From Thermodesulfobacteriota bacterium (GTDB taxonomy: Bacteria; Desulfobacterota; Desulfocorpusculales; Desulfocorpusculum), in contig JAPWUY010000186.1 of NCBI GenBank assembly GCA_028275295.1, forward strand, positions 1 to 5,102: a DNA stretch of 5,102 nt. Reading direction: 5' to 3'. The notes beneath the pieces were generated by a model that searched no databases, had not been told where the DNA came from, and was given only the letters and a program-made list of their open reading frames with translations. The position numbers and the translations under genes are program-made. Below, one piece after another: positions 1-5,102 of this stretch; positions within the stretch are counted from its first letter, which is position 1; every line of letters begins with the position of its first letter.

Positions 1-249
1 TTCCGGCGCATAACGACCGATCATTCCCACTGCGTACGCCCCAGCCGCAAAGTAGGCCCCGTGACCGAAGGAAAGGAGCCCCGTGTATCTCAGGAGGAGG
101 TTGAACCCAAGGCCCAGTATGGCGAAGCAGAGCCCCGACTCGAGAAGGACCAATTGGTAAGAGGGGATCACTTGGGGAAGGAGCACGAATCCAATGATGA
201 GAAGGACCAAAGCCCCTGTCTTCTTCCTCTTGGTCGCCAGTCCCGCCAT
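1..249 (-). CDS. livM: LivM-type ABC transporter permease, N-terminal 83 residues (cut by window edge)
   Basis: This is the second inner-membrane permease of a branched-chain-amino-acid-type (HAAT) ABC importer; with LivH it forms the channel that accepts substrate from the periplasmic binding protein. Only the first 83 codons are present; the reading frame is open to the left edge. The ATG at 249-247 lies one nucleotide after the livH stop (TGA at 253-251), and AAGGG five nucleotides upstream, inside the end of livH, serves as ribosome binding site, so translation is probably coupled. After a basic N-terminus (KRKK at residues 7-10) comes a hydrophobic helix (about 12-28), then a second helix leading into the family signature LSFGHGAYFAAGAY at residues 59-72, which is diagnostic for LivM. 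The remaining helices and any C-terminal extension are outside the window. The family assignment is firm; the substrate is unknown. Confidence 0.93.
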   Translation of the reverse strand, partial: MAGLATKRKKTGALVLLIIGFVLLPQVIPSYQLVLLESGLCFAILGLGFNLLLRYTGLLSFGHGAYFAAGAYAVGMIGRYAPE

Positions 250-250
250 A

Positions 251-1117
251 TCAACCCTTCCCGAACATTCCCTGGGGTCTCCCTATGAGGATGAGCACAG
301 CTATGAGAAACAGTATGGGCATCTCCAGTTCGGGCAAGAAGCCCACTCCGAAGGACCGGGCCTGCCCCACGAGGAGTGAGCCCACAACCGCCCCCTTCAA
401 ACTCCCCATCCCCCCTATGACGACCACTATGAAGGCCATTATCAAGGGCTCCATCCCTATGCCCAGAAGGGCAGGAGATGTGGGCACCATCAGGGCACCG
501 GCCAACCCCGCCATGGATGCTCCCAGCATGAAGGCCAGACTGCTCAACCTCTTTATGGGTATGCCCATGGCCTCGGCCATGTCCCTATCCATGGCTATGG
601 CCCTTAGCATTATCCCAGCCCTTGTCCTGGCCATCACGACCCAGACAGCCGCCCCAGCTAGCGCTGTGAAGGCCATCACGAAGACGAAGTACCACGGATA
701 TTCCAGCCCCAGGAGGCTTGCCCTCCCCATGGAGTCAAAAGGGGCTGACGCGTACCTGGCCTCCCCACCCCAGACGAGTTTTATCAAGTCTTCCATGAGG
801 AGAAGGGCCCCGAAGGTAATGAGGAGCTGGTATTCCAGGGGCCTTCGAATTATGGGCTTTATGAGACTCCTTTCCAAGAGGAATCCCACTGCCGCGGTCA
901 GGGCCATGGAGCAGATTATGGCCAAAACCAAGGCGGTCGATGGGGGGCCCGTTGCCAGAAGGCCAATTGTCCAAGCTGCCATGAATGCCCCTAGGGCGAA
1001 GAGGGATCCGTGGGCCAGATTGAGAATACCCATGACCCCGAGGATTATGGTCAGTCCCAGGGAGGTGAGAAACAAGAAGGCTCCGAAGTAAAGCCCGTTC
1101 AGGATATAGAGGACCAT
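251..1117 (-). CDS. livH: LivH-type branched-chain amino acid ABC transporter permease
   Basis: Inner-membrane permease of a HAAT-family ABC importer, partner of LivM and of the binding protein encoded just upstream. The 288-residue length is normal for LivH. It is almost entirely hydrophobic helices. The N-terminal signature runs through residues 19-45, with GVMGILNLAHGSLFALGAF at 27-45 matching the LivH consensus (G-x-x-N-x-A-H-G). The cytoplasmic coupling loop, which contacts the ATPase, is seen at about 164-190: RTRAGIMLRAIAMDRDMAEA followed by MGI, then the AFMLGASMAGLAGAL helix at 195-209. GGMGSLKGAVVGSLLVG at 235-251 and the terminal GRPQG at 279-283 are also typical. The ATG at 1117 gives the usual short N-terminus. 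Its Shine-Dalgarno is weak (GGAAG, 10 nt upstream) compared with that of the binding-protein gene, which fits lower permease output. The gap from the upstream gene is 70 nt and contains a perfect hairpin. Substrate specificity cannot be read from the permease. Confidence 0.95.
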   Translation of the reverse strand: MVLYILNGLYFGAFLFLTSLGLTIILGVMGILNLAHGSLFALGAFMAAWTIGLLATGPPSTALVLAIICSMALTAAVGFLLERSLIKPIIRRPLEYQLLITFGALLLMEDLIKLVWGGEARYASAPFDSMGRASLLGLEYPWYFVFVMAFTALAGAAVWVVMARTRAGIMLRAIAMDRDMAEAMGIPIKRLSSLAFMLGASMAGLAGALMVPTSPALLGIGMEPLIMAFIVVVIGGMGSLKGAVVGSLLVGQARSFGVGFLPELEMPILFLIAVLILIGRPQGMFGKG

Positions 1118-1140
1118 GGTTCGGCAACTTCCAGCTCATC

Positions 1141-1165
1141 ACGGGAGGCCCCTGAGGCCTCCCGT
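1141..1165 (-). promoter_or_regulatory. Perfect intergenic hairpin between the binding-protein gene and livH
   Basis: Two arms, 1141-1150 (ACGGGAGGCC on the plus strand) and 1156-1165, are exact reverse complements, giving a 10-bp GC-rich stem with a 5-nt loop. In the transcript it starts 22 nt after the binding-protein stop codon and ends 23 nt before the livH start. The bases after the stem (GATGAGCTGG) are not U-rich, so this is not a classical intrinsic terminator. Hairpins at this place in ABC importer operons (the malE-malF gap is the known example) shield the binding-protein mRNA from 3' decay and so raise it above the permeases. That role is inferred here; the structure itself is seen directly. 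Confidence 0.7.
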
Positions 1166-1187
1166 CCAATGGGCCACAATTGGATCA

Positions 1188-2516
1188 TCAGACCTTCCAG
1201 CTCTGGATCCAGTCTTCTGTCCTCACTCCGGCAGGGGCATTGACCATGTGGGCTGGGAAGACCTCCATCCTCTTGGGATCGAGAATGGGGAAGGGATATC
1301 CCTCCACCTTCTTGGTGAAGCCAACGAGCACGTCTTCCCTGCCATTGTGGTCTTGGTCGATGTGGAGATATCCAGATGGGGTCTCTATGGCCAGGCCTTT
1401 CATGGCAGCCGCTATCTCTTCCGGGGTTGGCCATCCGCCCACAAGGGAAGCGGCCTTCTCCACGGCCGCCTTGTAAACGGCAAATGCTTGGTAAGCGTGA
1501 TAGCACGGGTAAGTGGGGTACTTGTTGTATCTCTTGTGATATTCCTCCACGAACCATTTGTTGAGGGGCCACTTGTCGTGGGGAGGATAGAGGAAATAGT
1601 GGGTTCCAGCACAACAGATGAGCTGATCCTCGGGGAAATCAGCCCCCAACTCCTGCGGGTATGGCTCTCCCCTGGAATACGCCATCCTGGTCTTCTGGAA
1701 CAAGCCCATTCCTATGGCCTGCTTGGTGAAGGTGACAGCATCGCCTCCCCACAGGGAGGAGTGAACTATATCCGCCCCTGAATTCATGAGAGTGGTTATG
1801 TGGGCTGTGTAATCGGTTGCTCCGAGGGCTGGCCATAGGGTGACCGTCACCTCTATCCCTGGAAAGAGCTTTTTCATGGCCACCTCGAAAACCCTCCACG
1901 ACTCTCTTCCCCAAGCATAGTCAGGGTTTATGCCAGCTATCTTTTTCACGTTGGGCAGGTACTTCTTTATCATCAGGGCGAGGCCTATGTTGTCTATTCC
2001 CAGGTGGGCCTTGCTTCGGAAGCCCAAGGTGTATTTGGGGTACTTGAAAGGGCTCTTCTCCCCTTCCAGAAGCTCGTGGGAGCCGCAATCGTAAGCCACA
2101 ATGAGCGCTCCCAACTCGTCGGAGAGGGGCAAGACAGCCTTGCAGTCCCCCGAGGAGATGTAACCGAGTATCACATCCACCTTGTCCTCCATGATGAGCT
2201 TCCTCGCCAGCTTCACCTGGGCATCGGCCCCGCCTGCCTCGTCATAGCTCTTGAGCTCTATCTTTCTGCCCAGGATCCCCCCCTGCTGATTGTAGATATC
2301 GGCCATCATCTTGAAGGTATTGTCTCCCGGGATCCCGAAAGGCGCCGCGGCAGCTCCAGTGAGAAAGCTCACTGCAGCTATCTTTATGGGCCCTTTGGGG
2401 ACCTCCTTCTTGGTAGCCCCGTATGCCCTTGGGGAAAAAGTGGCGCCTGTTGCCACTCCCAGTGCCCCAGCCCCTGTCCACTTGACGAATTCCCTTCTCC
2501 TCAGTCTTCCGGCCAT
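1188..2516 (-). CDS. Tat-exported substrate-binding protein of a branched-chain-amino-acid-type ABC importer
   Basis: Periplasmic receptor (Peripla_BP_6 / LivJ-like type I fold) that captures the solute and hands it to the LivH-LivM permease encoded directly downstream. The start chosen is ATG at 2516, giving 442 residues: AGGAGGAGGT lies four nucleotides upstream, and the protein then begins with a Tat signal. R7-R8-E9-F10-V11-K12 matches the RRxFLK motif, followed by a mild hydrophobic stretch (about 14-27) and a probable cleavage near AYGA at 31-34. No lipobox cysteine is present. An in-frame GTG at 2582 would bury the Tat motif and is rejected. The mature domain opens with IKIAAVSFLTGAAAAPFG at 44-61, the usual first strand and ligand loop, then NQQGGILGRKIEL and a D-E-A-G-G segment. 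Relatives bind leucine-type amino acids, amides, urea or aromatic acids; the ligand here is not predictable by eye. Length is slightly above the usual 370-420. Confidence 0.93.
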   Translation of the reverse strand: MAGRLRRREFVKWTGAGALGVATGATFSPRAYGATKKEVPKGPIKIAAVSFLTGAAAAPFGIPGDNTFKMMADIYNQQGGILGRKIELKSYDEAGGADAQVKLARKLIMEDKVDVILGYISSGDCKAVLPLSDELGALIVAYDCGSHELLEGEKSPFKYPKYTLGFRSKAHLGIDNIGLALMIKKYLPNVKKIAGINPDYAWGRESWRVFEVAMKKLFPGIEVTVTLWPALGATDYTAHITTLMNSGADIVHSSLWGGDAVTFTKQAIGMGLFQKTRMAYSRGEPYPQELGADFPEDQLICCAGTHYFLYPPHDKWPLNKWFVEEYHKRYNKYPTYPCYHAYQAFAVYKAAVEKAASLVGGWPTPEEIAAAMKGLAIETPSGYLHIDQDHNGREDVLVGFTKKVEGYPFPILDPKRMEVFPAHMVNAPAGVRTEDWIQSWKV

Positions 2517-2530
2517 GGCTACCTCCTCCT
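2517..2530 (-). promoter_or_regulatory. Strong ribosome binding site deciding the binding-protein start
   Basis: The minus-strand AGGAGGAGGT (plus-strand 2521-2530) sits four nucleotides before the ATG at 2516. It is the best Shine-Dalgarno in the window and fixes the start 22 codons downstream of the longest possible ORF start, just ahead of the Tat motif. Confidence 0.85.
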
Positions 2531-2590
2531 TTGGGGAAATTTCTTTTCCCTCCAAAGCCTCGAATCCCATCCCCCTTTTCACGGGATCCC

Positions 2591-2628
2591 AAGAAAGTCC
2601 TCTCTCCCCTTTGGCCTGGAAAAAGGAC
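2591..2628 (-). promoter_or_regulatory. Leader hairpin with short U-rich tail, possible attenuator of the transporter operon
   Basis: Read on the minus strand, arm 2628-2618 (GTCCTTTTTCC) pairs with arm 2607-2597 (GGAGAGAGGAC) over 11 bp, two of them G-U, around a 10-nt loop. TTTCTT (2596-2591) follows directly. Stem plus U-rich run resembles an intrinsic terminator, though the stem is of moderate strength and the U run is broken by a C. It lies downstream of the predicted promoter and about 75-110 nt before the binding-protein start, so it would act inside the 5' leader as an attenuator, or stop read-through from the ferritin-like gene. Which of these applies is inference. Confidence 0.4.
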
Positions 2629-2656
2629 CCCCTTTCACCCCATTTCCTCTCTAAGA

Positions 2657-2668
2657 AGGTATCTACCT
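2657..2668. promoter_or_regulatory. Small dyad near the predicted transcription start (possible operator)
   Basis: AGGTA-TC-TACCT is a 12-bp inverted repeat with 5-bp arms and a 2-nt centre. It begins about five nucleotides downstream of the start expected from the promoter at 2680-2708, a place where a repressor could bind. The arms are short and such dyads arise often by chance, so this is only a candidate. Confidence 0.2.
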
Positions 2669-2679
2669 AAGGCCCGATC

Positions 2680-2708
2680 TTTGTAGCCAACTGCCAAGGA
2701 GATGTCAA
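2680..2708 (-). promoter_or_regulatory. Sigma70-type promoter for the binding protein-livH-livM operon
   Basis: On the minus strand a perfect -35 box TTGACA (2708-2703) is followed after exactly 17 nt by TACAAA (2685-2680), which matches four of six -10 positions including the key first T, second A and fifth A. Transcription would begin near 2673, leaving a leader of about 155 nt before the binding-protein ATG. It lies in the only sizeable gene-free stretch of the window, directly upstream of an operon that needs its own promoter, which supports it. No start site is proven. Confidence 0.6.
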
Positions 2709-2794
2709 GAGCCTCCTTGTGGTACAGGTGCGCAAGAGGCCTCCCCCAAAGCCCCACGATCCCGGATCTCCCCCTCCCTAGTTCAGCTCCCTCT

Positions 2795-3319
2795 TCAATC
2801 CAAAGGCCAGAAGCGAGCCTCGTGCCATATCTCGTCCCTCATGGACCTCTCGAGGGCCATGAGCCTACTGAGATGTCCCTTCTCCCATTCCACAAGCCAA
2901 GAGAAGAGCTCCCTCTCAGAGGGATCCTTGGATGTCTCTTTTCGCCTCTGGTAGTACTCTATCGCCCTCCTTTCCAACATGACCCCTATGGCCAGGGCTG
3001 CTGACTCGAACCATGCATCCTTCAAGCCCGCCTTCAGTTCCCTGGATATGACATCGTCCTTGAACTTGAGGTCCATGGGTGGTCCTTTGGGCGGGGTTGA
3101 TATGGGTTTTCCCTGGAGAAGATCACGAAAGTGTCTTTCCAGCTCCTCCTTGTGTCTCTTTTCGTCCTCCGCCAAATCCTCGAAGAGAGCCCTTGCAGCC
3201 TTGCTTTGGGTCCTCTCGGCAGCGACCTGATAGAATCTGAGCCCGTGCATCTCGAGCATCAAAGCCCTCTTGAGTGCCGCAATTTCCGCCCTTCTCTCCT
3301 GTCCTCGTCCCTTTGCCAT
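2795..3319 (-). CDS. Ferritin-like diiron protein of the rubrerythrin family, lacking a rubredoxin domain
   Basis: Small soluble four-helix-bundle protein (174 residues) with a complete set of carboxylate-bridged diiron ligands: E23 in helix A (LEMHGLRFY), E53-x-x-H56 in helix B (EDEKRH), E116 in helix C (MLERRAIEYY) and E146-x-x-H149 in helix D (EWEKGH). This two-repeat pattern is that of the rubrerythrin/COG1633 group, whose members reduce peroxide or handle iron in anaerobes. There is no CxxC pair for a C-terminal rubredoxin, so an outside electron donor would be needed if it is a peroxidase. The bundle ends about 20 residues before the C-terminus, leaving a short aromatic tail (W165, F170, W171). 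The start is ATG at 3319, with GGAGG 8 nt upstream; a TTG at 3373 overlapping the previous stop is less likely. It follows the crotonase gene by 50 nt and probably shares its transcript. The exact activity is unknown. Confidence 0.88.
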   Translation of the reverse strand: MAKGRGQERRAEIAALKRALMLEMHGLRFYQVAAERTQSKAARALFEDLAEDEKRHKEELERHFRDLLQGKPISTPPKGPPMDLKFKDDVISRELKAGLKDAWFESAALAIGVMLERRAIEYYQRRKETSKDPSERELFSWLVEWEKGHLSRLMALERSMRDEIWHEARFWPLD

Positions 3320-3343
3320 GCCCTTTTCCTCCCCGTGATGGCA

Positions 3344-3373
3344 ATACCAAGCCCCATTTAAGGTCCTTGTCAA
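3344..3373 (-). promoter_or_regulatory. Possible internal promoter before the ferritin-like gene
   Basis: A perfect TTGACA (3373-3368 on the minus strand) overlaps the stop codon of the crotonase gene. The best -10 at suitable distance is TGGTAT (3349-3344, spacer 18), only three of six matches. A start near 3337 would leave room for the ribosome binding site at 3332-3328. The poor -10 makes this a weak call; it matters only because it would let the diiron protein be expressed apart from purH. Confidence 0.2.
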
Positions 3374-4161
3374 CCTCTAGAGTTCCGGTCCCCCTTTTTT
3401 CTTCTCGAGAAGGCCTCAATAGCCCGCTTCATCTCCTCCGTTTCCCCGCAGAGTGCCTGGGCGTGAGACTCCCTCTCGAGGAGATCCTCCAGGGTGTGGG
3501 TGAGGGCCATGTAAACCGACTTCTTCACCATTTGAACCGCCTTGGAAGAAAGGGCTGAGATCTTCCTCGCGATTTCCATCGCCTCTTCCATGAGGCGGCG
3601 AGGCTCCACTACCCGGCTCACTATGCCCATTTCCATGGCCTTTCTCGCAGGGATAGGTTCCGCAAGCCAAAGGAGCTCCAGTGCCTTGGCCACACCCACT
3701 AACCTGGGCAATAGATAGGATGCACCCAGGCCGGGATGGACACCGAGTTTGAGGAAATTGGGGTGGAAGCTCGCCTCCTCGCTGGCTATCCTGAGATCGC
3801 AGGCCATAGCCAGGCTGAAACCAGCCCCTATCGCAGGACCGTTTACAGCTGCCAGGGTCGGAATCGGAAGCTTGGTTATGGAGAGAAAGCTAGAGTAAAA
3901 TCTCCTCACCCTCGGCTGTATCTCCACTGCTGGGAGGCTGAAGTCGGCTATTATGCTCTGGAAGTCTCCTCCTGCGGAGAAACAGTCTCCTGCTCCAGTG
4001 ATGATGAGGAATCGCACCTCACTGTCCCTGGAAATCTTCTCGATGGCGTTCTCGAATGCCTCAGCCATCTTGTAGCCCAGGGCGTTTTTCCTGTCGGGGT
4101 CGTTGAGTATCAGTACGGAGACATCTTCTTCTCTCTGGACAAGAACCGGTTCCCCAGTCAC
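3370..4161 (-). CDS. Enoyl-CoA hydratase/isomerase (crotonase) family protein with altered active site
   Basis: A 263-residue crotonase-fold protein, normal length, that should bind an acyl-CoA thioester in the cytoplasm. Fold marks: RKNAL at 24-28, the first oxyanion-hole segment FSAGGDF at 61-67, the second at NGPAIGAG (107-114), then LAMACDLRIAS (117-127), LPRLVG (151-156), and a typical C-terminal helix region. Aligned by eye to rat mitochondrial hydratase, the two catalytic glutamates are gone: E144 becomes S116 (GAGFSLA) and E164 becomes F136 (HPNFLKLG). The aspartate used by PaaG-type isomerases (in the PDxG segment) is replaced by G144 in HPGLG. So it is probably not a simple 2-enoyl-CoA hydratase; isomerase, thioesterase, hydrolase or binding roles are open. 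The start is GTG at 4161, with AGGAGG nine nucleotides upstream, touching the purH stop; the 15-nt gap implies co-transcription and perhaps coupled translation with purH. Family sure, reaction unknown. Confidence 0.9.
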   Translation of the reverse strand: MTGEPVLVQREEDVSVLILNDPDRKNALGYKMAEAFENAIEKISRDSEVRFLIITGAGDCFSAGGDFQSIIADFSLPAVEIQPRVRRFYSSFLSITKLPIPTLAAVNGPAIGAGFSLAMACDLRIASEEASFHPNFLKLGVHPGLGASYLLPRLVGVAKALELLWLAEPIPARKAMEMGIVSRVVEPRRLMEEAMEIARKISALSSKAVQMVKKSVYMALTHTLEDLLERESHAQALCGETEEMKRAIEAFSRRKKGDRNSRG

Positions 4162-4176
4162 CCCTTTTGGCCTCCT
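4162..4176 (-). promoter_or_regulatory. Ribosome binding site of the crotonase gene abutting the purH stop
   Basis: AGGAGG (plus-strand 4171-4176) follows the purH TGA (4179-4177) without a gap and lies nine nucleotides before the GTG start at 4161. It supports the GTG as start and suggests that ribosomes ending on purH help begin the next gene. Confidence 0.75.
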
Positions 4177-5102
4177 TCAGTGCCTGAAAGCTCTTTGTCC
4201 TGTGAAAACCATCGCGACAGGCGGCCTCGCCTCGTTGCAGGCCTGGATTGACTCGTGATCCCTCTCCGATCCCCCTGGATGGGCTATTGCGGTCACCCCC
4301 TCAGCTATGGCCACATCCACCCCGTCCCTGAAAGGGAAGAAGGCATCCGATACCATTATGGAACCCTTGATTCCCCCCCTCTCTCTTCTGGTCTCCTCCT
4401 CTATCTCCTCTAGAAGCTCCCTTTTCCTCGCACCCCTTTTGACTTCCGCCTCCAGGGTCTTGAAGGGGATACCGTATCTCCTGAAACAGAGAGCGTCCTT
4501 GAATTTGGTATATGCCTTGAAGATCGCTATCTCCACCACACCGACCCTGTCCTGCTCTCCTGTCCCGATGGCGACAGTGGCCCCGTTTTTCGCAAACAGC
4601 ACAGAGTTCGAGGTGACCCCTTGTTCCACAGCCCACCCGAAGACTATGTCCTCGAGCTCCTGCTGGGTCGGCTCCCTCAAGGGCCTGTACACCTTTCCCT
4701 TGTATTCTGCCAAAGCCGGCCTCAGGTCCGATGGGGACCTTATGGCATTGAGAGAAGATTGCTGCACCACTATCCCCCCATCCATCAGGGACGTGAACTC
4801 GAGGAACATGAGGGAAGAATACTCCTCCAACCTCTCCATTTTCGGGATGCGTATGATCCTCAAGTTCTTTCTCTTGGCCAGGATCTCTACTGTGCCCTCC
4901 TCGTAATCGGGTGCTGCGACAACCTCCAGGTATTGGGAGGATATGGCCTCTGCGGTCTCCTTGTCCACAGGCCTATTGAGGGCCAAGGCCCCGCCGAAGG
5001 CGGCTATTCGATCGGCCATGAGGGCCCTCTCGTACGCTTCACACAGAGTCCTTCCATATGCAACCCCTGAAGGATTGTTGTGCTTCATTATGGCAGCTGC
5101 GG
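4177..5102 (-). CDS. purH: PurH, C-terminal AICAR transformylase domain (5' end outside window), long-insert variant
   Basis: Phosphoribosylaminoimidazolecarboxamide formyltransferase: transfers a formyl group from 10-formyl-tetrahydrofolate to AICAR, the penultimate step of IMP synthesis. The frame is open through the right edge; 307 residues up to the TGA at 4179-4177 are visible. Near the left of the fragment is KHNNPSG (residues 6-12), carrying the catalytic Lys-His pair; then DRIAAFGGALALNRPVD, SNSVLFAKNG (164-173) with the conserved Asn, IGTGEQDRV, and the closing SDAFFPFRDGVD, HPGGS and VFTGQRAFRH. The last three are the standard end of PurH. Between the VGVVEIA strand and KGSIMVSDAFFPF there are about 52 residues where E. 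coli PurH has about 11, a highly charged helical insert (about 4363-4521). Whether the IMP cyclohydrolase domain is fused upstream or encoded separately cannot be seen. The gene leads into the crotonase and diiron genes. Confidence 0.94.
   Translation of the reverse strand, partial: AAAIMKHNNPSGVAYGRTLCEAYERALMADRIAAFGGALALNRPVDKETAEAISSQYLEVVAAPDYEEGTVEILAKRKNLRIIRIPKMERLEEYSSLMFLEFTSLMDGGIVVQQSSLNAIRSPSDLRPALAEYKGKVYRPLREPTQQELEDIVFGWAVEQGVTSNSVLFAKNGATVAIGTGEQDRVGVVEIAIFKAYTKFKDALCFRRYGIPFKTLEAEVKRGARKRELLEEIEEETRRERGGIKGSIMVSDAFFPFRDGVDVAIAEGVTAIAHPGGSERDHESIQACNEARPPVAMVFTGQRAFRH

Noticed and set aside
285..1091. A 268-codon open frame on the plus strand across livH
   Set aside because: It is fully antisense to a gene with clear LivH motifs, has a Met/Ser/Pro/Lys/Arg-rich composition with no domain, and arises because livH avoids codons that read as stops on the other strand.
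1116..1781. Plus-strand open frame of 221 codons opposite the binding-protein gene
   Set aside because: No recognisable motif and no believable ribosome binding site; it mirrors codon bias of the gene on the minus strand. The same holds for 2004-2654 and 4307-4906 plus.
2517..2582. Upstream GTG start for the binding protein at 2582
   Set aside because: It would add 22 charged residues before the Tat motif and lacks the strong RBS that precedes the ATG at 2516.
2634..2642. Two-codon ATG-GGG-TGA mini-ORF in the transporter leader
   Set aside because: Too short to be meaningful and its upstream purine run is too close to the ATG for a normal ribosome binding site.
2758..2768. Palindrome GATCC-C-GGATC downstream of the ferritin-like gene
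   Set aside because: Only 5-bp arms with a 1-nt centre, no U tract after it on the minus strand; not enough for a terminator or an operator call.
3320..3373. TTG start at 3373 for the ferritin-like gene, overlapping the crotonase stop
   Set aside because: The ATG at 3319 has GGAGG 8 nt upstream and gives the family's usual short lead into helix A; the extra 18 residues have no family match that I recognise.
1..5102. CRISPR array, transposon, tRNA/rRNA or integration site
   Set aside because: Read through for spaced direct repeats, terminal inverted repeats and conserved RNA sequences; none found. Nearly all of the window is ordinary coding sequence.

Overview
All six protein genes in this window lie on the minus strand, so the biological reading order runs from high to low coordinates: purH (3' part) -> crotonase-family gene -> ferritin-like diiron gene -> intergenic leader with promoter -> periplasmic substrate-binding protein -> livH-type permease -> livM-type permease (5' part). 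Both window edges cut a gene. This is bacterial DNA: there are strong Shine-Dalgarno sequences (AGGAGG-type), a consensus-like sigma70 promoter, a Tat signal peptide and a bacterial-type purH. Arginine is coded mainly by AGG/AGA and the proteins are rich in Lys/Glu/Arg. Together with the long-insert variant of PurH, which I recall from Desulfobacterota and Dehalococcoidia proteins, this points to an anaerobic or thermophilic bacterium of a Desulfobacterota-like lineage. That placement is inference and low confidence.

Right part (5102 to about 2795): the C-terminal AICAR-transformylase domain of PurH ends at 4177. A GTG-started enoyl-CoA hydratase/isomerase-family gene follows after 15 nt, with its ribosome binding site directly against the purH stop. 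After about 50 nt comes a small four-helix diiron protein of the rubrerythrin/ferritin-like family. The spacing suggests one transcription unit joining purine synthesis, an acyl-CoA enzyme and an oxygen/iron-linked protein. The crotonase protein keeps the fold and oxyanion-hole motifs but lacks both catalytic glutamates of true hydratases.

Middle (2794 to 2517): 278 nt without a gene. It holds a good promoter (TTGACA, 17 nt, TACAAA), a small dyad near the expected transcription start, and an 11-bp stem followed by a short U-rich run about 80 nt before the next start codon, which could be an attenuator.

Left part (2516 to 1): a branched-chain-amino-acid-type (HAAT/Liv) ABC importer. It has a Tat-exported binding protein, then LivH, then LivM starting one nucleotide after the livH stop. 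The ATPase genes (livG/livF) are not in the window and would be expected beyond the left edge. A perfect 10-bp hairpin sits between the binding-protein gene and livH and probably helps make more binding protein than permease. The transported substrate cannot be told from sequence alone.

I see no mobile element, CRISPR array, RNA gene or convincing novel multi-gene system. The most notable points are the degenerate crotonase active site, its placement between purH and a diiron protein, and the RNA structures around the transporter operon.
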